64,000 nt of DNA, from positions 186,001 to 250,000 of the forward strand of contig NZ_PUDR01000004.1 of the NCBI RefSeq assembly GCF_003012935.1, written 5' to 3'. Shown piece after piece: positions 1 through 10,839 of the stretch (position 1 is the stretch's first letter; every line of letters begins with the position of its first letter). The notes under the pieces were generated by a model. The model worked only from the letters and a program-made list of their open reading frames with translations, was not told the origin of the DNA and made no database searches. Source of the stretch: Pannonibacter carbonis. Lineage in GTDB: Bacteria > Pseudomonadota > Alphaproteobacteria > Rhizobiales > Stappiaceae. Both the position numbers and the translations under genes were made by a program.

Positions 1-1635
1 TTCTCTGCCCGCATGCCCATCGTGGCCGCTGGCGAGCGCCGGATCTTCGAAGTCACCGACGTGCGCAACCTGCAAGGCGGCGCAGCGCTGGCCATCGACG
101 TGTCGGAGCTTGACCGGACGCGCAAGGAACTGCTGCGCACCGAGGAGTTCCACGGCCGCACGCTGGATCAGCTTGCAACTGCCGTTGCCATCTATGGCGC
201 CGACCGCAAGCTGCAGTTCTACAACGCTGCCTTCCGCGCCCTCTGGGATCTCGACCCGGCTTTTCTCGATGCGAACCCGGAAGACGGCACCGTGCTCGAC
301 ACGCTGCGCGCCGGCCGAAAGCTGCCCGAGCAGGCGGATTACCGCGTCTGGCGCACCAAGATGCTGGAGAGCTACCAGTCTCTGGCTGCGCGCGAATTCT
401 GGTGGCACCTGCCGGACGGCCGCACGCTGCGCGTCATTGCCAACCCGCATCCGCAGGGCGGCGTCACCTATATCTATGAAAACGTCACCGAACGGCTGGA
501 CCTGGAAAGCCGCTACAACGCGCTGATCCGGGTCCAGGGCGAGACGCTGGACAACCTGTCCGAAGCCGTCGCCGTGTTCGGCTCCGATGGCCGCCTGCGG
601 CTGTGGAACCCGGCCTTTGGCCGCATCTGGCATTTGCCGGAAGAGAACCTCGCAACCCTGCCGCATGTCAATGAAGTGGTCGACAGCTGCGCTGCCACCT
701 CCAATGAAGCCGAGGCCTGGCGGCAACTGGCCGGGTCCGTGACCGGACTGATGGACAGCCGGACACATCTGGCCGGACGCATGGAGCGGCGCGACGGCAT
801 GGTCCTCGACTATGCCACCGTGCCCCTGCCGGATGGCGGCACGCTGGTGACCTTCGTTAACGTTACCGACAGCGTCAACGTCGAGCGCGCGCTCGTCGAC
901 AAGAACGAGGCGCTGCAGCAGGCCGACGGGCTCAAGAACGCCTTCATCCAGCACGTGTCCTACGAGCTGCGCTCGCCGCTGACGAACATCATCGGCTTTG
1001 CCCAGCTTCTGTCCGACCCGAAATTCGGCGACCTGTCCGACAAGCAGTCGGAATATGCCGACTACATCCTGTCGTCATCCTCGGCGCTGCTGGCCATCAT
1101 CAACGACATTCTGGACCTCGCCACCATCGACGCCGGCATCATGGAGCTGGATCTCAGCGAAGTAGATGTGGGACGGACCGTCTCGGAAGCGGTTGAAGGC
1201 CTCAAGGACCGGCTGGCGGAAGCCAATATCACCCTGCGCACCCATGTGCCGGACGACATCGGCACCATGCTGGCGGATGAACGCCGGCTGCGCCAGGTTC
1301 TGTTCAACCTGATCGCCAATGCCGTGCGCTATTCCGAGGAAGGCGGCGTGGTCGACATCACCTGCGGCCGGCGTGGCAGCAGCATCGTGTTCACGGTGAA
1401 GGATCGCGGCTGCGGCATTCCGCAGGACATGATAGAGGCGGTGTTCAACCGTTTTGTCGGCCATGATTCCGGGGCCCGCAGACGCGGAGCCGGTCTCGGC
1501 CTTTCCATCGTCAAGAGCTTCGTCGAGCTGCATGGCGGGGAAGTGGAGATCGAATCCCGCGAAGGCGCCGGAACCACGGTCACCTGCATCTTCCCGGCCC
1601 GGCCGGAAGCAAGCGGCCGCGTTGCCGCCGAATAA
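1..1635 (+). CDS. divL: DivL-like PAS sensor pseudo-histidine kinase (5' truncated by window edge)
   Basis: The frame is open from base 1, so the N-terminus lies outside the window and the ATG at 13 is probably internal. At least two PAS-like segments are visible (about bases 150-480 and 535-880; motifs LQFYNAAF and LRLWNPAF), then a dimerisation helix and an HATPase domain with an N-box (NLIANAVRY) and a G-box (GAGLGLSIVK). The H-box reads VSYELRSPLT: the usual phospho-accepting His is Tyr, codon 961-963. That substitution is the hallmark of Caulobacter DivL, which controls the CckA-CtrA cell-cycle relay through DivK. A His three residues upstream (QHVSY) is not in the H-box position. The gene starts a co-directional string; the next gene begins 8 bases downstream. 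Assignment as DivL is confident; activity is inferred. Confidence 0.85.
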   Translation, partial: FSARMPIVAAGERRIFEVTDVRNLQGGAALAIDVSELDRTRKELLRTEEFHGRTLDQLATAVAIYGADRKLQFYNAAFRALWDLDPAFLDANPEDGTVLDTLRAGRKLPEQADYRVWRTKMLESYQSLAAREFWWHLPDGRTLRVIANPHPQGGVTYIYENVTERLDLESRYNALIRVQGETLDNLSEAVAVFGSDGRLRLWNPAFGRIWHLPEENLATLPHVNEVVDSCAATSNEAEAWRQLAGSVTGLMDSRTHLAGRMERRDGMVLDYATVPLPDGGTLVTFVNVTDSVNVERALVDKNEALQQADGLKNAFIQHVSYELRSPLTNIIGFAQLLSDPKFGDLSDKQSEYADYILSSSSALLAIINDILDLATIDAGIMELDLSEVDVGRTVSEAVEGLKDRLAEANITLRTHVPDDIGTMLADERRLRQVLFNLIANAVRYSEEGGVVDITCGRRGSSIVFTVKDRGCGIPQDMIEAVFNRFVGHDSGARRRGAGLGLSIVKSFVELHGGEVEIESREGAGTTVTCIFPARPEASGRVAAE

Positions 1636-1643
1636 GGACTTAC

Positions 1644-3191
1644 ATGGCGCCTGTTCCCGCCACCGAGCTCTTCAGCCTCGACCTTGCCGATGAAGCTGCG
1701 ACCGTCCGGCTCGCGGAAGATCTGGCCGCCCTTCTCTCCGCCGGTGATCTGATCGCCCTGTCCGGGAACCTCGGGGCCGGCAAGTCGACCTTCGCCCGCG
1801 CCCTGCTGCGCGCCTTTGCCGCCAACAGCACGCTGGAGGTTCCAAGCCCCACCTTCACCTTGGTGCAGACCTATGATCTGCCGCGCCTGACTGTCTCGCA
1901 TCTTGACCTGTACCGACTGGACGATCCGGAAGAGCTGCTCGAACTCGGGCTCGACGAGCTGGTTGCAACCGGCGCGGCGCTGGTGGAATGGCCGGAAAAG
2001 GCCGGGCATCTGCTGCCTTCCGGTGCCCTGTTCCTGACGTTCAGCGCCGGTCACGACGACGACGGCCGGCATGTGGTGTTTTCGGCCCGTGAGGCTGAGA
2101 CGGCATCCCGCTGGGGCGCAAGGCTTGAACGCACCATCGCCATCCGCAGCCTGATGCATGCGGCCGGCTGGGGCCAGGCCTCCCGTCGCTATCTGATCGG
2201 CGACGCCGCCGCGCGCACCTATGAGCGGCTGCATTTCGACGGCGCGAGCGCGATCGTCATGAATGCACCGCCGCTGTATGTGCTGGCCGGCCCCGGCGAA
2301 ACGCCCAGCTACGGCGAGATCGTCCACCGCGCCCGCACCATCGCGCCGTTTCTCGCGCTGACAACGGAACTGCGCCGGCGCGGCTATGCTGCTCCCGAAA
2401 TCCTTGCCGCCGATGAAGACCGCTGCCTCATCGTGCTGGAGGATCTGGGTTCGGATACCATGGTGCACGAGCGTGCCCCGATCCCAGAGCGCTACGAGGC
2501 TGCAGCGCTGCTACTCGCCGACATGCACGCGAGCGCGCCCTGGTCCGAGACGCTGCCTGTGCCCGGCGGCGGCAGCTACACGATCCCGGCCTATTCCCGC
2601 CGTGCCCTTTTGACGGAAGCCGACCTGTTCCTCGACTGGTACGTGCCCTGGCGCGCCGGCGTTCCGGTCTCGCCAGACTTTGTTCCCGCCGATGTCCGCG
2701 AGGAGTATCACGCGCTCTGGCACAAGGCGCTGGATGACATCGCGCATGCGGAAACCGGCTGGGTGCTGCGCGACTATCATTCGCCCAACATCATCTGGCG
2801 CGAGCAGCGCCATGGCGTCGACCGGCTCGGCCTCATCGACTATCAGGACTGTGTCATCGGACCGCTGGCCTATGACGTGTCGTCGCTGGCGCTCGATGCC
2901 CGTGTCGACATGCCACACGAGCTGGAACGGCATCTGGTGGATCTTTATGTCACCGCGCGCCGCACGGTAGACACGCGGTTCGACCCGGAGCCCTTCCATG
3001 CCGCCTATGCGGTGACCGCGGCCCAGCGCGTTGCCAAGATTCTCGGCCTGTTCATCCGCCTGAACCTGCGTGAGGGCAAGCCCGGCTACATGGCGCATCT
3101 GCCACGCATGGCCGGCTATCTCGACCGGGCGCTGGCCCATCCGGTGCTGGCCGACCTGAACCACTGGTTCCACAAGCGGATCGGCGGCTGA
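1644..3191 (+). CDS. TsaE-AmgK fusion: t6A ATPase subunit fused to an aminoglycoside-phosphotransferase-fold sugar kinase
   Basis: 515 aa. Residues 1 to about 160 are TsaE (YjeE), the ATPase of the tRNA threonylcarbamoyladenosine (t6A37) complex, with a Walker A loop GNLGAGKST at 41-49 and the SPTF motif after it. Residues about 175-515 are an APH/choline-kinase fold with the catalytic loop RDYHSPNI near 376 and the Mg-binding LIDYQD near 397, as in AmgK, the anomeric MurNAc/GlcNAc kinase of cell-wall recycling. The following gene is MurU-like, which supports that substrate. An AAGGA ribosome site lies 6 bases before the ATG at 1644. The fusion is known in alphaproteobacteria; AmgK activity is inferred from homology and neighbour. 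Confidence 0.85.
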   Translation: MAPVPATELFSLDLADEAATVRLAEDLAALLSAGDLIALSGNLGAGKSTFARALLRAFAANSTLEVPSPTFTLVQTYDLPRLTVSHLDLYRLDDPEELLELGLDELVATGAALVEWPEKAGHLLPSGALFLTFSAGHDDDGRHVVFSAREAETASRWGARLERTIAIRSLMHAAGWGQASRRYLIGDAAARTYERLHFDGASAIVMNAPPLYVLAGPGETPSYGEIVHRARTIAPFLALTTELRRRGYAAPEILAADEDRCLIVLEDLGSDTMVHERAPIPERYEAAALLLADMHASAPWSETLPVPGGGSYTIPAYSRRALLTEADLFLDWYVPWRAGVPVSPDFVPADVREEYHALWHKALDDIAHAETGWVLRDYHSPNIIWREQRHGVDRLGLIDYQDCVIGPLAYDVSSLALDARVDMPHELERHLVDLYVTARRTVDTRFDPEPFHAAYAVTAAQRVAKILGLFIRLNLREGKPGYMAHLPRMAGYLDRALAHPVLADLNHWFHKRIGG

Positions 3192-3355
3192 CACCGCCGC
3201 AAGGCCGGGTGACAGCTGCAACCGTCTGCCGCTGCGCGGCGCACTTGCACTCCCTCCGCGAAGCAGTCACAGCTAGGGCAGCATGGCTTGAGACCATGCT
3301 GCCCTTTTCTTACTTTCTAGCGAACCGTCGTTCGCACTCCAGCCAGGTCCCTGTC

Positions 3356-4090
3356 ATGTCTGCCCGCCCGTTCCGTCCCCACACCGCCATGATCCTCGCT
3401 GCCGGTCTCGGCAAGCGCATGCGACCGATCACGGCGACGACGCCTAAGCCGCTGATCGAGGTCAACGGCAAGGCGCTGATCGACCACGGCATGGACAAGC
3501 TGGCGGCTGCGGGCGTGAAGCGCTGCGTCGTCAACGTGCATTACCTTGCCGACCTCGTCGAGGTGCACGCCCGGCGGCGTCAGGACATGGAAATCATCAT
3601 CTCCGACGAGCGCGACACCGTGCTGGAAACCGGCGGCGGCGTGGTCAAGGCCCTGCCGGCGCTTGGCACCGATCCCTTCTTCCTGCTCAACGCCGACACG
3701 GCCTACTGGATCGAAGGCGTGAAGCCCAATCTCGAGCACATGATCGACGCCTTCGATCCTGAGCGCATGGACGGCCTGCTGCTCATTTCCGATCTGATCA
3801 ATTCGGTCGGCTATGAGGGGCGCGGCGACTTCCTGATGGACACGGAAGGCCGCCTGACCCGTCGCCCGGAGCGTTACGTCACGCCCTTTGCCTATGCCGG
3901 GGCCGCCATCTTCTCGCCGCGCCTGTTCGACGGCGCGCCCGAGGGCAAGTTCTCACTCAACGTGCTGTTCGACCGAGCCATTGCCGAAGGCCGCCTGCAT
4001 GGCGTCCTGATGGAAGGCATCTGGCTGCACGTCGGCACGCCGAAGGACATTGCCGCTGCCGAGGCTGCCGTCCGCGAAAGCGCCGACTGA
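3356..4090 (+). CDS. murU: N-acetylmuramate 1-phosphate uridylyltransferase-like nucleotidyltransferase
   Basis: 244 aa. The N-terminal signature ILAAGLGKRMRPIT (residues 13-26) is the nucleotide-binding loop of sugar-phosphate nucleotidyltransferases, followed by KPLIEVNGK, a NADT metal-binding segment and a C-terminal WLHVGTP motif. MurU makes UDP-MurNAc from MurNAc-1-P in the Pseudomonas-type recycling route that bypasses de novo synthesis; the preceding gene supplies the matching kinase. I chose the ATG at 3356, which places the nucleotide-binding strand near residue 12; the same frame is open back to 3209 but the extra residues look unlike the family. The stop overlaps the addB start (TGATG). 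A generic nucleotidyltransferase role cannot be excluded. Confidence 0.8.
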   Translation: MSARPFRPHTAMILAAGLGKRMRPITATTPKPLIEVNGKALIDHGMDKLAAAGVKRCVVNVHYLADLVEVHARRRQDMEIIISDERDTVLETGGGVVKALPALGTDPFFLLNADTAYWIEGVKPNLEHMIDAFDPERMDGLLLISDLINSVGYEGRGDFLMDTEGRLTRRPERYVTPFAYAGAAIFSPRLFDGAPEGKFSLNVLFDRAIAEGRLHGVLMEGIWLHVGTPKDIAAAEAAVRESAD

Positions 4091-7000
4091 TGCCGGCGGC
4101 GCGGCGGATCTTCACCATCCCGGCCTCTGCGGATTTCTCCCGCGAGCTGATCGCGGCGCTGGCCGAAGGCCGGCTGATCGAGGGCTTCCGGCCGCTGGAC
4201 GATCCGCTGCTCCTGTCCACCGTCACGCTCTACCTGCCGACACGGCGCGCGGCGCGCAACCTGCCGGCGCTCGTGCAGGAGATCTTCGGCGGTCGTCCGG
4301 TGCTCCTGCCGCGCATTCGCCCGCTTGGTGATGTCGACGAGGAAGCCCAGGTGCTGGAGGCTGTGGCCGACGGCGAGGCGCTGCCGCCCGAGCTGCCACT
4401 GCTGGAACGCCGTCTTGCCATGACCCGGCTGGTGATGAGCTGGAAGGCGGCCCTGCGGCGCGAGGTGCTGCGGCTTTCCGCCGACGAACCGCTTGGCCTG
4501 CCGGCCTCCGCCGCCGACGCCGCCTGGCTGGCGGGCGATCTCATCACGCTGATGGACGAGCTGGAGACGGAGGAAGCGGACTGGTCCGACCTGTCCCGCC
4601 TGGTGCCGGATGACCATGCCCGCTACTGGCAGGTGACGCTGGAATTCCTCGACATCGTGCGCAAGGCCTGGCCGGCCTATCTCGAGGAATGCGGCGCGAT
4701 GGACCCGAAGGCGCGCCGCTCCGCCCTGATCCGCCGCGAGGCCGCGCGGTTGCGCCAGTCGCCGCCGCAGGGCCCGGTCATCGTCGCCGGCTCCACCGGA
4801 TCGGTTCCGGCCACGGCCGAGCTGCTCGCCGCCGTAGCCGACCTGCCGCGCGGGGCCATCGTCCTGCCGGGGCTCGATCTCGACATGGATGACGCCTCCT
4901 GGGAGGCGCTCGGCGAGGCGCCGCAGCCGCGCCTCAGCGCGAAACATCCCGCCCCCGCCTTCACCGAGGGCAGCGTCAGCGGTCATCCGCAATATGGCCT
5001 GAAGCTGCTGCTCGACCGGCTGAAGGTGCTGCGCCGCGACGTGCTGGCGCTCTGCCCTCCGGAAAGCCCCCGGCTAGTCGCCCGCGCGCGCCTGGTCAGC
5101 GAGGCCCTGCGCCCGGCTGCCACCACCGACCGCTGGACCGGCTATCTCGCCCGCGTCACGGCCGACGCGCGGGCCGAGGCGCTGGCCGAAGTGGAGCTGC
5201 TGACCGCCCGCAACGAGGCCGAGGAGGCGCTGGCCGTCGCCATTGCCCTGCGCGAGGCGCTGGAGCGCGGCGAGACGGCTGCCCTCGTCTCGCCCGACCG
5301 CCTGCTTGCCCGCCGCGTCGCCGAGGAGCTGGGCCGCTGGTCGATCATCGTCGACGACAGCGCCGGGCGGCCGCTCGACCAGACCCCGCCCGCCGTGCTG
5401 GCCATGCTCGCCGCCCGGCTGGCGCTGGAGGGCTGCGTGCCGCTGGACCTGCTCGCGCTCCTGAAGCACCCGCTCGCCCGGCTGGGTTTGCCGGCGAAGG
5501 AAATCCGCGCCGCGGCCCGGTCGCTGGAACGCGGCGTCCTGCGTGGCCCCTTGCCGCGCCTGGGCTCCGGCGGGCTGGTCGAGGCCATCGCTGCTGCGCG
5601 TCTGGCGTCCGAGGGCGCCCATGTGCCGCGCTGGAAGAAGCTGGTCGAGGCAGACTGGACCGCCGTCGAGGATCTCGTTTCCCGCCTGCGTGCGGCCCTA
5701 GCGCCGCTGGAACGCCTGGCCGAGCAAGCCGGGCCCGTGCCCGTTGTCGAGCTGGCCAGCGCCCATGCCGAGGTGCTGAAGGCCATCGCCGGCGACGAGA
5801 CGGGCAGCGAGGCAGAACTCTATCGCGGCGAGACCGGCGATGCGCTGGCCCTCGCCCTCGCCGGCCTGATGGAAGCGGGGCGCGCCGGGCTTGCCGTGCC
5901 GGCGCGCGAGTGGCCCTCCGTGTTTTCGGCACTGATCGCGGGCACCGCCGTGCGCCGCCGGCTGCCGGGGGATCCGCGCATCCAGATCCTGGGACCGATG
6001 GAAGCGCGTCTGCAGCGGCCGGATCTGGTCATTCTCGGCGGCCTCAACGAAGGCGTCTGGCCACAGCGCACCCGCAACGATCCCTGGCTCAACCGGCCTA
6101 TGAAGCGCGATCTCGGGCTGGAACCGCCGGAACGCCGCATCGGCGCTGGCGCGCATGATTTCGTGCAAGGGATGGGCGCGCGGCGCGTGATCCTGTCCCG
6201 CGCGGCCCGTGCCGATGGCGCGCCGACGGTGACCTCGCGCTGGCTGCAAAGGCTCTTGACCCTCGCCGGACCGCAGGCCGAAGCGGAGATGGCCGCCCGT
6301 GGCAGCCGCTGGCTGGACCTCACCACCCGCCTCGACCGTCCGGACGGCCCGGTGACCCCCGCTGCCCGGCCGGAGCCGAAGCCGCCGCTGGCCGCCCGGC
6401 CGCGCCAGCTGTCGGTGACCGAGATCGAGCGGCTGGTGCGCGATCCCTACGCCATCTTCGCCCGCCGCGTGCTCGGTCTCGAGCCGGTCGATCCGGTTGG
6501 CGGCGCGCCGGGGGCGGCAGACAAGGGTACGATCATCCACGATGCGCTGGCGCGTTTTCTTGCCGACTGGCATGGCCCGTTCGATCACACGGCCGTCGCC
6601 CGCCTGACGGATATCGGCGAGGAGGTGTTTGCGCCGCTGGATGCCTTCCCGGCCGTGCGGGCGCTGTGGTGGCCGCGCTTCCTGCGCATCGCCGAAGGCT
6701 TCGTCGCCTGGGAGCGGTCGCGCGACCCCCGTGTCTCCAACCGCTTCGTCGAGATCGGCGGCGGGGCGGAGCTGGTGCTGCCGGGGGCCGAATTCCGGCT
6801 GACGGGCCGCGCCGACCGCATCGATCTCCTGACCGACGGCACCCTGTCGGTCATCGACTACAAGACCGGCCAGGCGCCGAGCCAGAAGCAGGTGGATGCG
6901 CTCCTGTCGCCGCAGCTGCCGCTGGAAGTGGCGATGATCACCCGCGGCGGCTTTGCCGGCATTCCCTCCGACCGGCCCGTGTCCGAGCTGCTCTACCTGC

Positions 7001-7239
7001 AGCTGAAAGGCGCGCGTGAGGCCCTGAGCGAACAGGGCCGCACGCCAAAGGACATGAGCGTCGGCGAACTGGCGGAAGCTTCGTGGACGCGGCTGGAAGC
7101 GCTCATTGCCGCCTATCAGGACGAGGCAAAGGGCTATCTGTCCCGCGCGCGCGTGGAAAAGGAACGCGACATGAACGGGCCTTACGACCATCTGGCCCGC
7201 GTCAAGGAATGGGCGATCGGCGGAGGAGAGGGCGAATGA
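4090..7239 (+). CDS. addB: Double-strand break repair protein AddB
   Basis: 1049 aa, the expected size for alphaproteobacterial AddB, partner of the AddA helicase-nuclease. The C-terminal third holds a RecB-like PD-(D/E)XK nuclease domain: SVTEIERLVRDPY near residue 775 and GRADRIDLL followed by VIDYKTG near 906-927, containing the catalytic Asp and Lys. The N-terminal region is an inactivated helicase-like scaffold (TLYLPTRRAARN near 42). The complex resects double-strand breaks and loads RecA. The start overlaps the murU stop by one base and the end overlaps the addA start by four, so translation is probably coupled. Nothing looks disrupted. Confidence 0.95.
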   Translation: MPAARRIFTIPASADFSRELIAALAEGRLIEGFRPLDDPLLLSTVTLYLPTRRAARNLPALVQEIFGGRPVLLPRIRPLGDVDEEAQVLEAVADGEALPPELPLLERRLAMTRLVMSWKAALRREVLRLSADEPLGLPASAADAAWLAGDLITLMDELETEEADWSDLSRLVPDDHARYWQVTLEFLDIVRKAWPAYLEECGAMDPKARRSALIRREAARLRQSPPQGPVIVAGSTGSVPATAELLAAVADLPRGAIVLPGLDLDMDDASWEALGEAPQPRLSAKHPAPAFTEGSVSGHPQYGLKLLLDRLKVLRRDVLALCPPESPRLVARARLVSEALRPAATTDRWTGYLARVTADARAEALAEVELLTARNEAEEALAVAIALREALERGETAALVSPDRLLARRVAEELGRWSIIVDDSAGRPLDQTPPAVLAMLAARLALEGCVPLDLLALLKHPLARLGLPAKEIRAAARSLERGVLRGPLPRLGSGGLVEAIAAARLASEGAHVPRWKKLVEADWTAVEDLVSRLRAALAPLERLAEQAGPVPVVELASAHAEVLKAIAGDETGSEAELYRGETGDALALALAGLMEAGRAGLAVPAREWPSVFSALIAGTAVRRRLPGDPRIQILGPMEARLQRPDLVILGGLNEGVWPQRTRNDPWLNRPMKRDLGLEPPERRIGAGAHDFVQGMGARRVILSRAARADGAPTVTSRWLQRLLTLAGPQAEAEMAARGSRWLDLTTRLDRPDGPVTPAARPEPKPPLAARPRQLSVTEIERLVRDPYAIFARRVLGLEPVDPVGGAPGAADKGTIIHDALARFLADWHGPFDHTAVARLTDIGEEVFAPLDAFPAVRALWWPRFLRIAEGFVAWERSRDPRVSNRFVEIGGGAELVLPGAEFRLTGRADRIDLLTDGTLSVIDYKTGQAPSQKQVDALLSPQLPLEVAMITRGGFAGIPSDRPVSELLYLQLKGAREALSEQGRTPKDMSVGELAEASWTRLEALIAAYQDEAKGYLSRARVEKERDMNGPYDHLARVKEWAIGGGEGE

Positions 7240-10200
7240 GCAAGCCGCAGATCCCGCTCGCCACCCGCCAGCGCCAGGACCTTGCCTCGCGCCCCGGTGC
7301 CTCCGCCTGGGTGAGCGCCAACGCCGGCTCCGGCAAGACCTTCGTCCTGTCCCGCCGCGTCGTCCGGCTGCTGCTCGACGGCACCGATCCCTCGCGCATC
7401 CTGTGCCTCACCTTCACCAAGGCGGCAGCCGCCGAAATGGCGACCCGCGTGTTCCGCCTGCTCGGCGAGTGGGTCGGACTTGACGATGCCGCCCTTTCGG
7501 CAGCGCTCACCGACATCGACGGCACGGCCCCCTCGGCCGCGCGGCTCGCCACGGCCCGCCGGCTCTTCGCCAAGGCGCTGGAGACCCCGGGCGGCCTGAA
7601 GATCCAGACCATCCACGCCTTCTGCGAGGCCTTGCTGCACCAGTTTCCGCTGGAGGCCAATGTCGCCGGGCATTTCTCGGTGCTGGACGACCGGCTCGCC
7701 GCAGAACTGATGGCGGAAGCGCGCGCGCGCGTCCTGCATGCAGCCGAAACCGCGCCGGACAGCGCCCTCGGCCAGTCGCTCAGCCTGCTGATCACCCAGA
7801 TGGGCGACAGCACCGTTGAGGAGCTGATGGCCGACGCGATTGCCCGGCGCGACGCGCTGGCGCGCTGGCTGGTCGACGCGAGCGATCTGGAGCTGGCGCT
7901 GGCCGAGCTGCGCCAGAGTTTCGCCATCCCGGCCGGGGAGAGCGAAACCGCGATTGCCGACGAGATGCGCAACGCCCGGCTGATCCGCGATCCGCTCGCC
8001 GTGGCCGAGGCCCTGCGCTACGGCTCGGCCAACGACATCAAGGCCGCCGACAAGCTGGTGGTCGCCGCTGCGACGCTGAAGCCGGGCAGCCCGGGACAGG
8101 CGAGCTTCGAGGCCGCCTGGCTCTCCGTGTTCTTCACCCAGAAACTGACCCCGACAAAGAGCCTCGCCACAAAGAAGGTGGCCGACCGGTTCCCGGACGT
8201 GCTGGAGCAGATGCAGGCCGAACAGGAACGGCTGACGGCCCTCCTCGACCGGCGCCGCGCGCTCAGGGCTTTCGAGGTGACGGCTGCCATCCTGCGGCTT
8301 GCCGATGGCGTCATTGCCGACTACGAGGCGGGCAAGGCGCGGCGCGGGATGCTCGACTTCGAGGATCTGGTGGTGCGCACCGCCAACCTTCTCTCCAACT
8401 CCGATGCGGCCCAGTGGGTGCAGTACAAGCTGGACCAGGGGCTCGACCACATCCTCGTCGACGAGGCGCAGGACACCAGCCCGCGCCAGTGGCAGGTGGT
8501 GACGGCGCTGGCCGAGGAGTTCTTTGCCGGCGTCGGCGCCCGGCGCGGGCCGCGCACGATCTTTGCCGTGGGCGACGAGAAACAGTCGATCTACTCGTTC
8601 CAGGGCGCGGTGCCGGCATATTTCGACGAGATGCGCCGCTATTTCGACCAGCGGGCCGCCCAGGCGCAGCAGCCGTTCCACCCCGTGGAGCTGCAGCTCT
8701 CCTTCCGCTCCACGCCGGATGTCCTTCGCGCCGTCGACAAGGTGTTCGCAGCGCCCGAGGCACATGCCGGCCTGTCGCAGGACCTGAAGGCCCCCGTGCA
8801 CGAGGCGATCCGCCGCGATCCGGGTCTTATCGAGATCTGGCCGCTGGAGGAGGAGCAGGACACCGAGGAGCCGGACGACTGGACGCTTCCGGTCGACCAT
8901 CTCGGAGCCGGCTCGCCGATGCTGCGCATTGCCCGCCGCATCGCGGAGATGCTGCGCCAGTGGATGGACGACGGCACCGCCGGACCGGGCGACGTCATGG
9001 TGCTGGTGCGCAAGCGTGGTCCCTTCGTCGAGGCGCTCAACCGGGAAATGAAGCGGCTCGGCGTGCCGGCCGCCGGCAGCGACCGGCTGGTGCTGACCGA
9101 GCACATCGCCGTCATGGACCTGGTCGCGCTCGGCCGCTTCATCCTGTTGCCCGAGGACGACCTGTCGCTGGCCGCCGTGCTGAAGAGCCCGCTGTTCGGC
9201 CTTGACGACAACGCCCTGCTGACGCTCGCCCGCGAGACCCCGGAGCGCCTGCGTGCGGGAACTCTCTGGCAGGCGCTCCTGAAGCGCGCCGATCAGGATG
9301 CGGCCTGGGAGACGGTGCGCCGGCAGCTCGAGACCTGGCGCGCGCGGGCGGACTTCATGCCGCCCTTCGAGTTCTACGCCCGCCTCCTGTCCGTCGATGG
9401 CCGCCGCCGGGCCTTCCGCGCCCGCATGGGGGCGGAGGTGGATGACGTGCTGGACGAGTTCCTGGCGCTTGCCATGGGCTACGAGCAGACCGGCATTCCG
9501 GGGCTGGAAGGCTTCCTCGCCTGGCTCGCCGCCGCGCCGACCGAGATCAAGCGCGAGCTGACCAACGCCAGCGGTCTTGTCCGCATCATGACCGTGCACG
9601 GATCGAAGGGGCTGGAAGCGCCGATCGTCATTCTGGTCGATCCGGGCAGCGCGCCGGCCAGCGCCACCCATGACCCGAGTTTCCTGCCCTTTGCGCGCGG
9701 CAGCGACGCGCTGACACCGCCCGCCCTCGTCTGGCTGCCGCCGAAGGACGAGCGGATGGCCTGGCAGGACGACGCGATTGCCAACGCCCGGAGGGCAACG
9801 GAAGAGGAATACCGGCGGCTGCTTTACGTCGCCATGACACGGGCCGAGGACCGGCTGATCGTCTGCGGCTGGGCGCCGAAGAAGGGACCCAAGGAGGGCT
9901 GCTGGTATCAGCTGATCGCCGGCGCGCTGAAGCCGGAGGCTGTCGAGCGCAAGGGCCCGGACGGTGCGGTCATTGCCTGGGACTGGCGCCAGCCCGGCAC
10001 GGCAGCTGACGCAGCGCCCGTCGCCCGGTCGCATGCGACGGCCACTGCCGCAGCCGCCGCTCCCGCGCCGCTGCCCGACTGGCTCCTGCGGCCGGTCGAG
10101 ACGCCGAAGCGGATGCCGCGCCTGCAGCCCTCCCGCGTCTTCGAGGCCATGGAGATGAAGGAAGGCATCGAGGCGACGCCGGGCCTGTCGGTGCTGGACG

Positions 10201-10757
10201 CGCGGCGTCAGCCGGAGGCCTGGCCGCTGGAGCGTGGCCGTCTGCTGCACCGCCTGCTGGAAACCCTGCCGGATCTGCCGGCCGGCGAGCGCGGCCCGGC
10301 GGCCCGGCGTCTCATCGCCTCCGGCCTTGCCCCCCGCTTTGCCAACCGGGCCGACGAGCTGACCGCAGAGGTGCTGCGCATCGTCGGGGATCCTGAGTTC
10401 GCCGAGCTTTTTGCGGCAGGAGGACTGGCCGAAGTGCCGATCACCGGACAGCTCGTTGCGGCGGACGGCATCACCGTGCAGGTCACCGGCCAGATCGACC
10501 GGCTGGTGGTGACTGCGCAGCGGGTGCTGATCCTCGACTACAAGACCAACCGGCATGTGCCGGAGGATGCCGCAGGCATTCCGCCCGACTATCTCGCCCA
10601 GCTTGCCGTCTACCGGGCATTGCTCCGGGAGATCTATCCAGGGCATGATATCGAGGCCGCGCTGCTGTGGACATCCGTTCCGCGGCTGATGCGGGTCGAG
10701 AGTGCAGCGCTGGACGCAATCCTGACCCAGCTCAAGAGCACAGCCTCGCTGACTTGA
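7236..10757 (+). CDS. addA: Double-strand break repair helicase-nuclease AddA
   Basis: 1173 aa UvrD/RecB-type helicase. Walker A is ANAGSGKT (residues 28-35), the DEXQ box is DEAQDT (409-414), motif III-like [14 protein letters not shown] follows, and [12 protein letters not shown] is helicase motif VI. The C-terminal nuclease carries GQIDRLVV and ILDYKTNR near residue 1100. AddA unwinds DNA ends and supplies one of the two AddAB nuclease sites. The ATG at 7236 overlaps the addB stop (ATGA) and is preceded by a strong GGAGGAG; the frame is open upstream to 7083 but that part overlaps addB and lacks similarity. It is directly downstream of addB, as in other alphaproteobacteria. Confidence 0.95.
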   Translation: MSKPQIPLATRQRQDLASRPGASAWVSANAGSGKTFVLSRRVVRLLLDGTDPSRILCLTFTKAAAAEMATRVFRLLGEWVGLDDAALSAALTDIDGTAPSAARLATARRLFAKALETPGGLKIQTIHAFCEALLHQFPLEANVAGHFSVLDDRLAAELMAEARARVLHAAETAPDSALGQSLSLLITQMGDSTVEELMADAIARRDALARWLVDASDLELALAELRQSFAIPAGESETAIADEMRNARLIRDPLAVAEALRYGSANDIKAADKLVVAAATLKPGSPGQASFEAAWLSVFFTQKLTPTKSLATKKVADRFPDVLEQMQAEQERLTALLDRRRALRAFEVTAAILRLADGVIADYEAGKARRGMLDFEDLVVRTANLLSNSDAAQWVQYKLDQGLDHILVDEAQDTSPRQWQVVTALAEEFFAGVGARRGPRTIFAVGDEKQSIYSFQGAVPAYFDEMRRYFDQRAAQAQQPFHPVELQLSFRSTPDVLRAVDKVFAAPEAHAGLSQDLKAPVHEAIRRDPGLIEIWPLEEEQDTEEPDDWTLPVDHLGAGSPMLRIARRIAEMLRQWMDDGTAGPGDVMVLVRKRGPFVEALNREMKRLGVPAAGSDRLVLTEHIAVMDLVALGRFILLPEDDLSLAAVLKSPLFGLDDNALLTLARETPERLRAGTLWQALLKRADQDAAWETVRRQLETWRARADFMPPFEFYARLLSVDGRRRAFRARMGAEVDDVLDEFLALAMGYEQTGIPGLEGFLAWLAAAPTEIKRELTNASGLVRIMTVHGSKGLEAPIVILVDPGSAPASATHDPSFLPFARGSDALTPPALVWLPPKDERMAWQDDAIANARRATEEEYRRLLYVAMTRAEDRLIVCGWAPKKGPKEGCWYQLIAGALKPEAVERKGPDGAVIAWDWRQPGTAADAAPVARSHATATAAAAAPAPLPDWLLRPVETPKRMPRLQPSRVFEAMEMKEGIEATPGLSVLDARRQPEAWPLERGRLLHRLLETLPDLPAGERGPAARRLIASGLAPRFANRADELTAEVLRIVGDPEFAELFAAGGLAEVPITGQLVAADGITVQVTGQIDRLVVTAQRVLILDYKTNRHVPEDAAGIPPDYLAQLAVYRALLREIYPGHDIEAALLWTSVPRLMRVESAALDAILTQLKSTASLT

Positions 10758-10839
10758 CGGATGCCGCCCTGCTCCCTACGTTCCATTCAACGAAACTAGG
10801 GCGAGTCTCTCCCCACGCCCACAGACGAAAGTACTTGTC

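Noticed and set aside
7182-10646. A 1154-codon open frame on the minus strand
   Set aside because: Fully antisense to addA; long antisense frames are common in GC-rich codon-biased genes. No domain pattern is recognisable.
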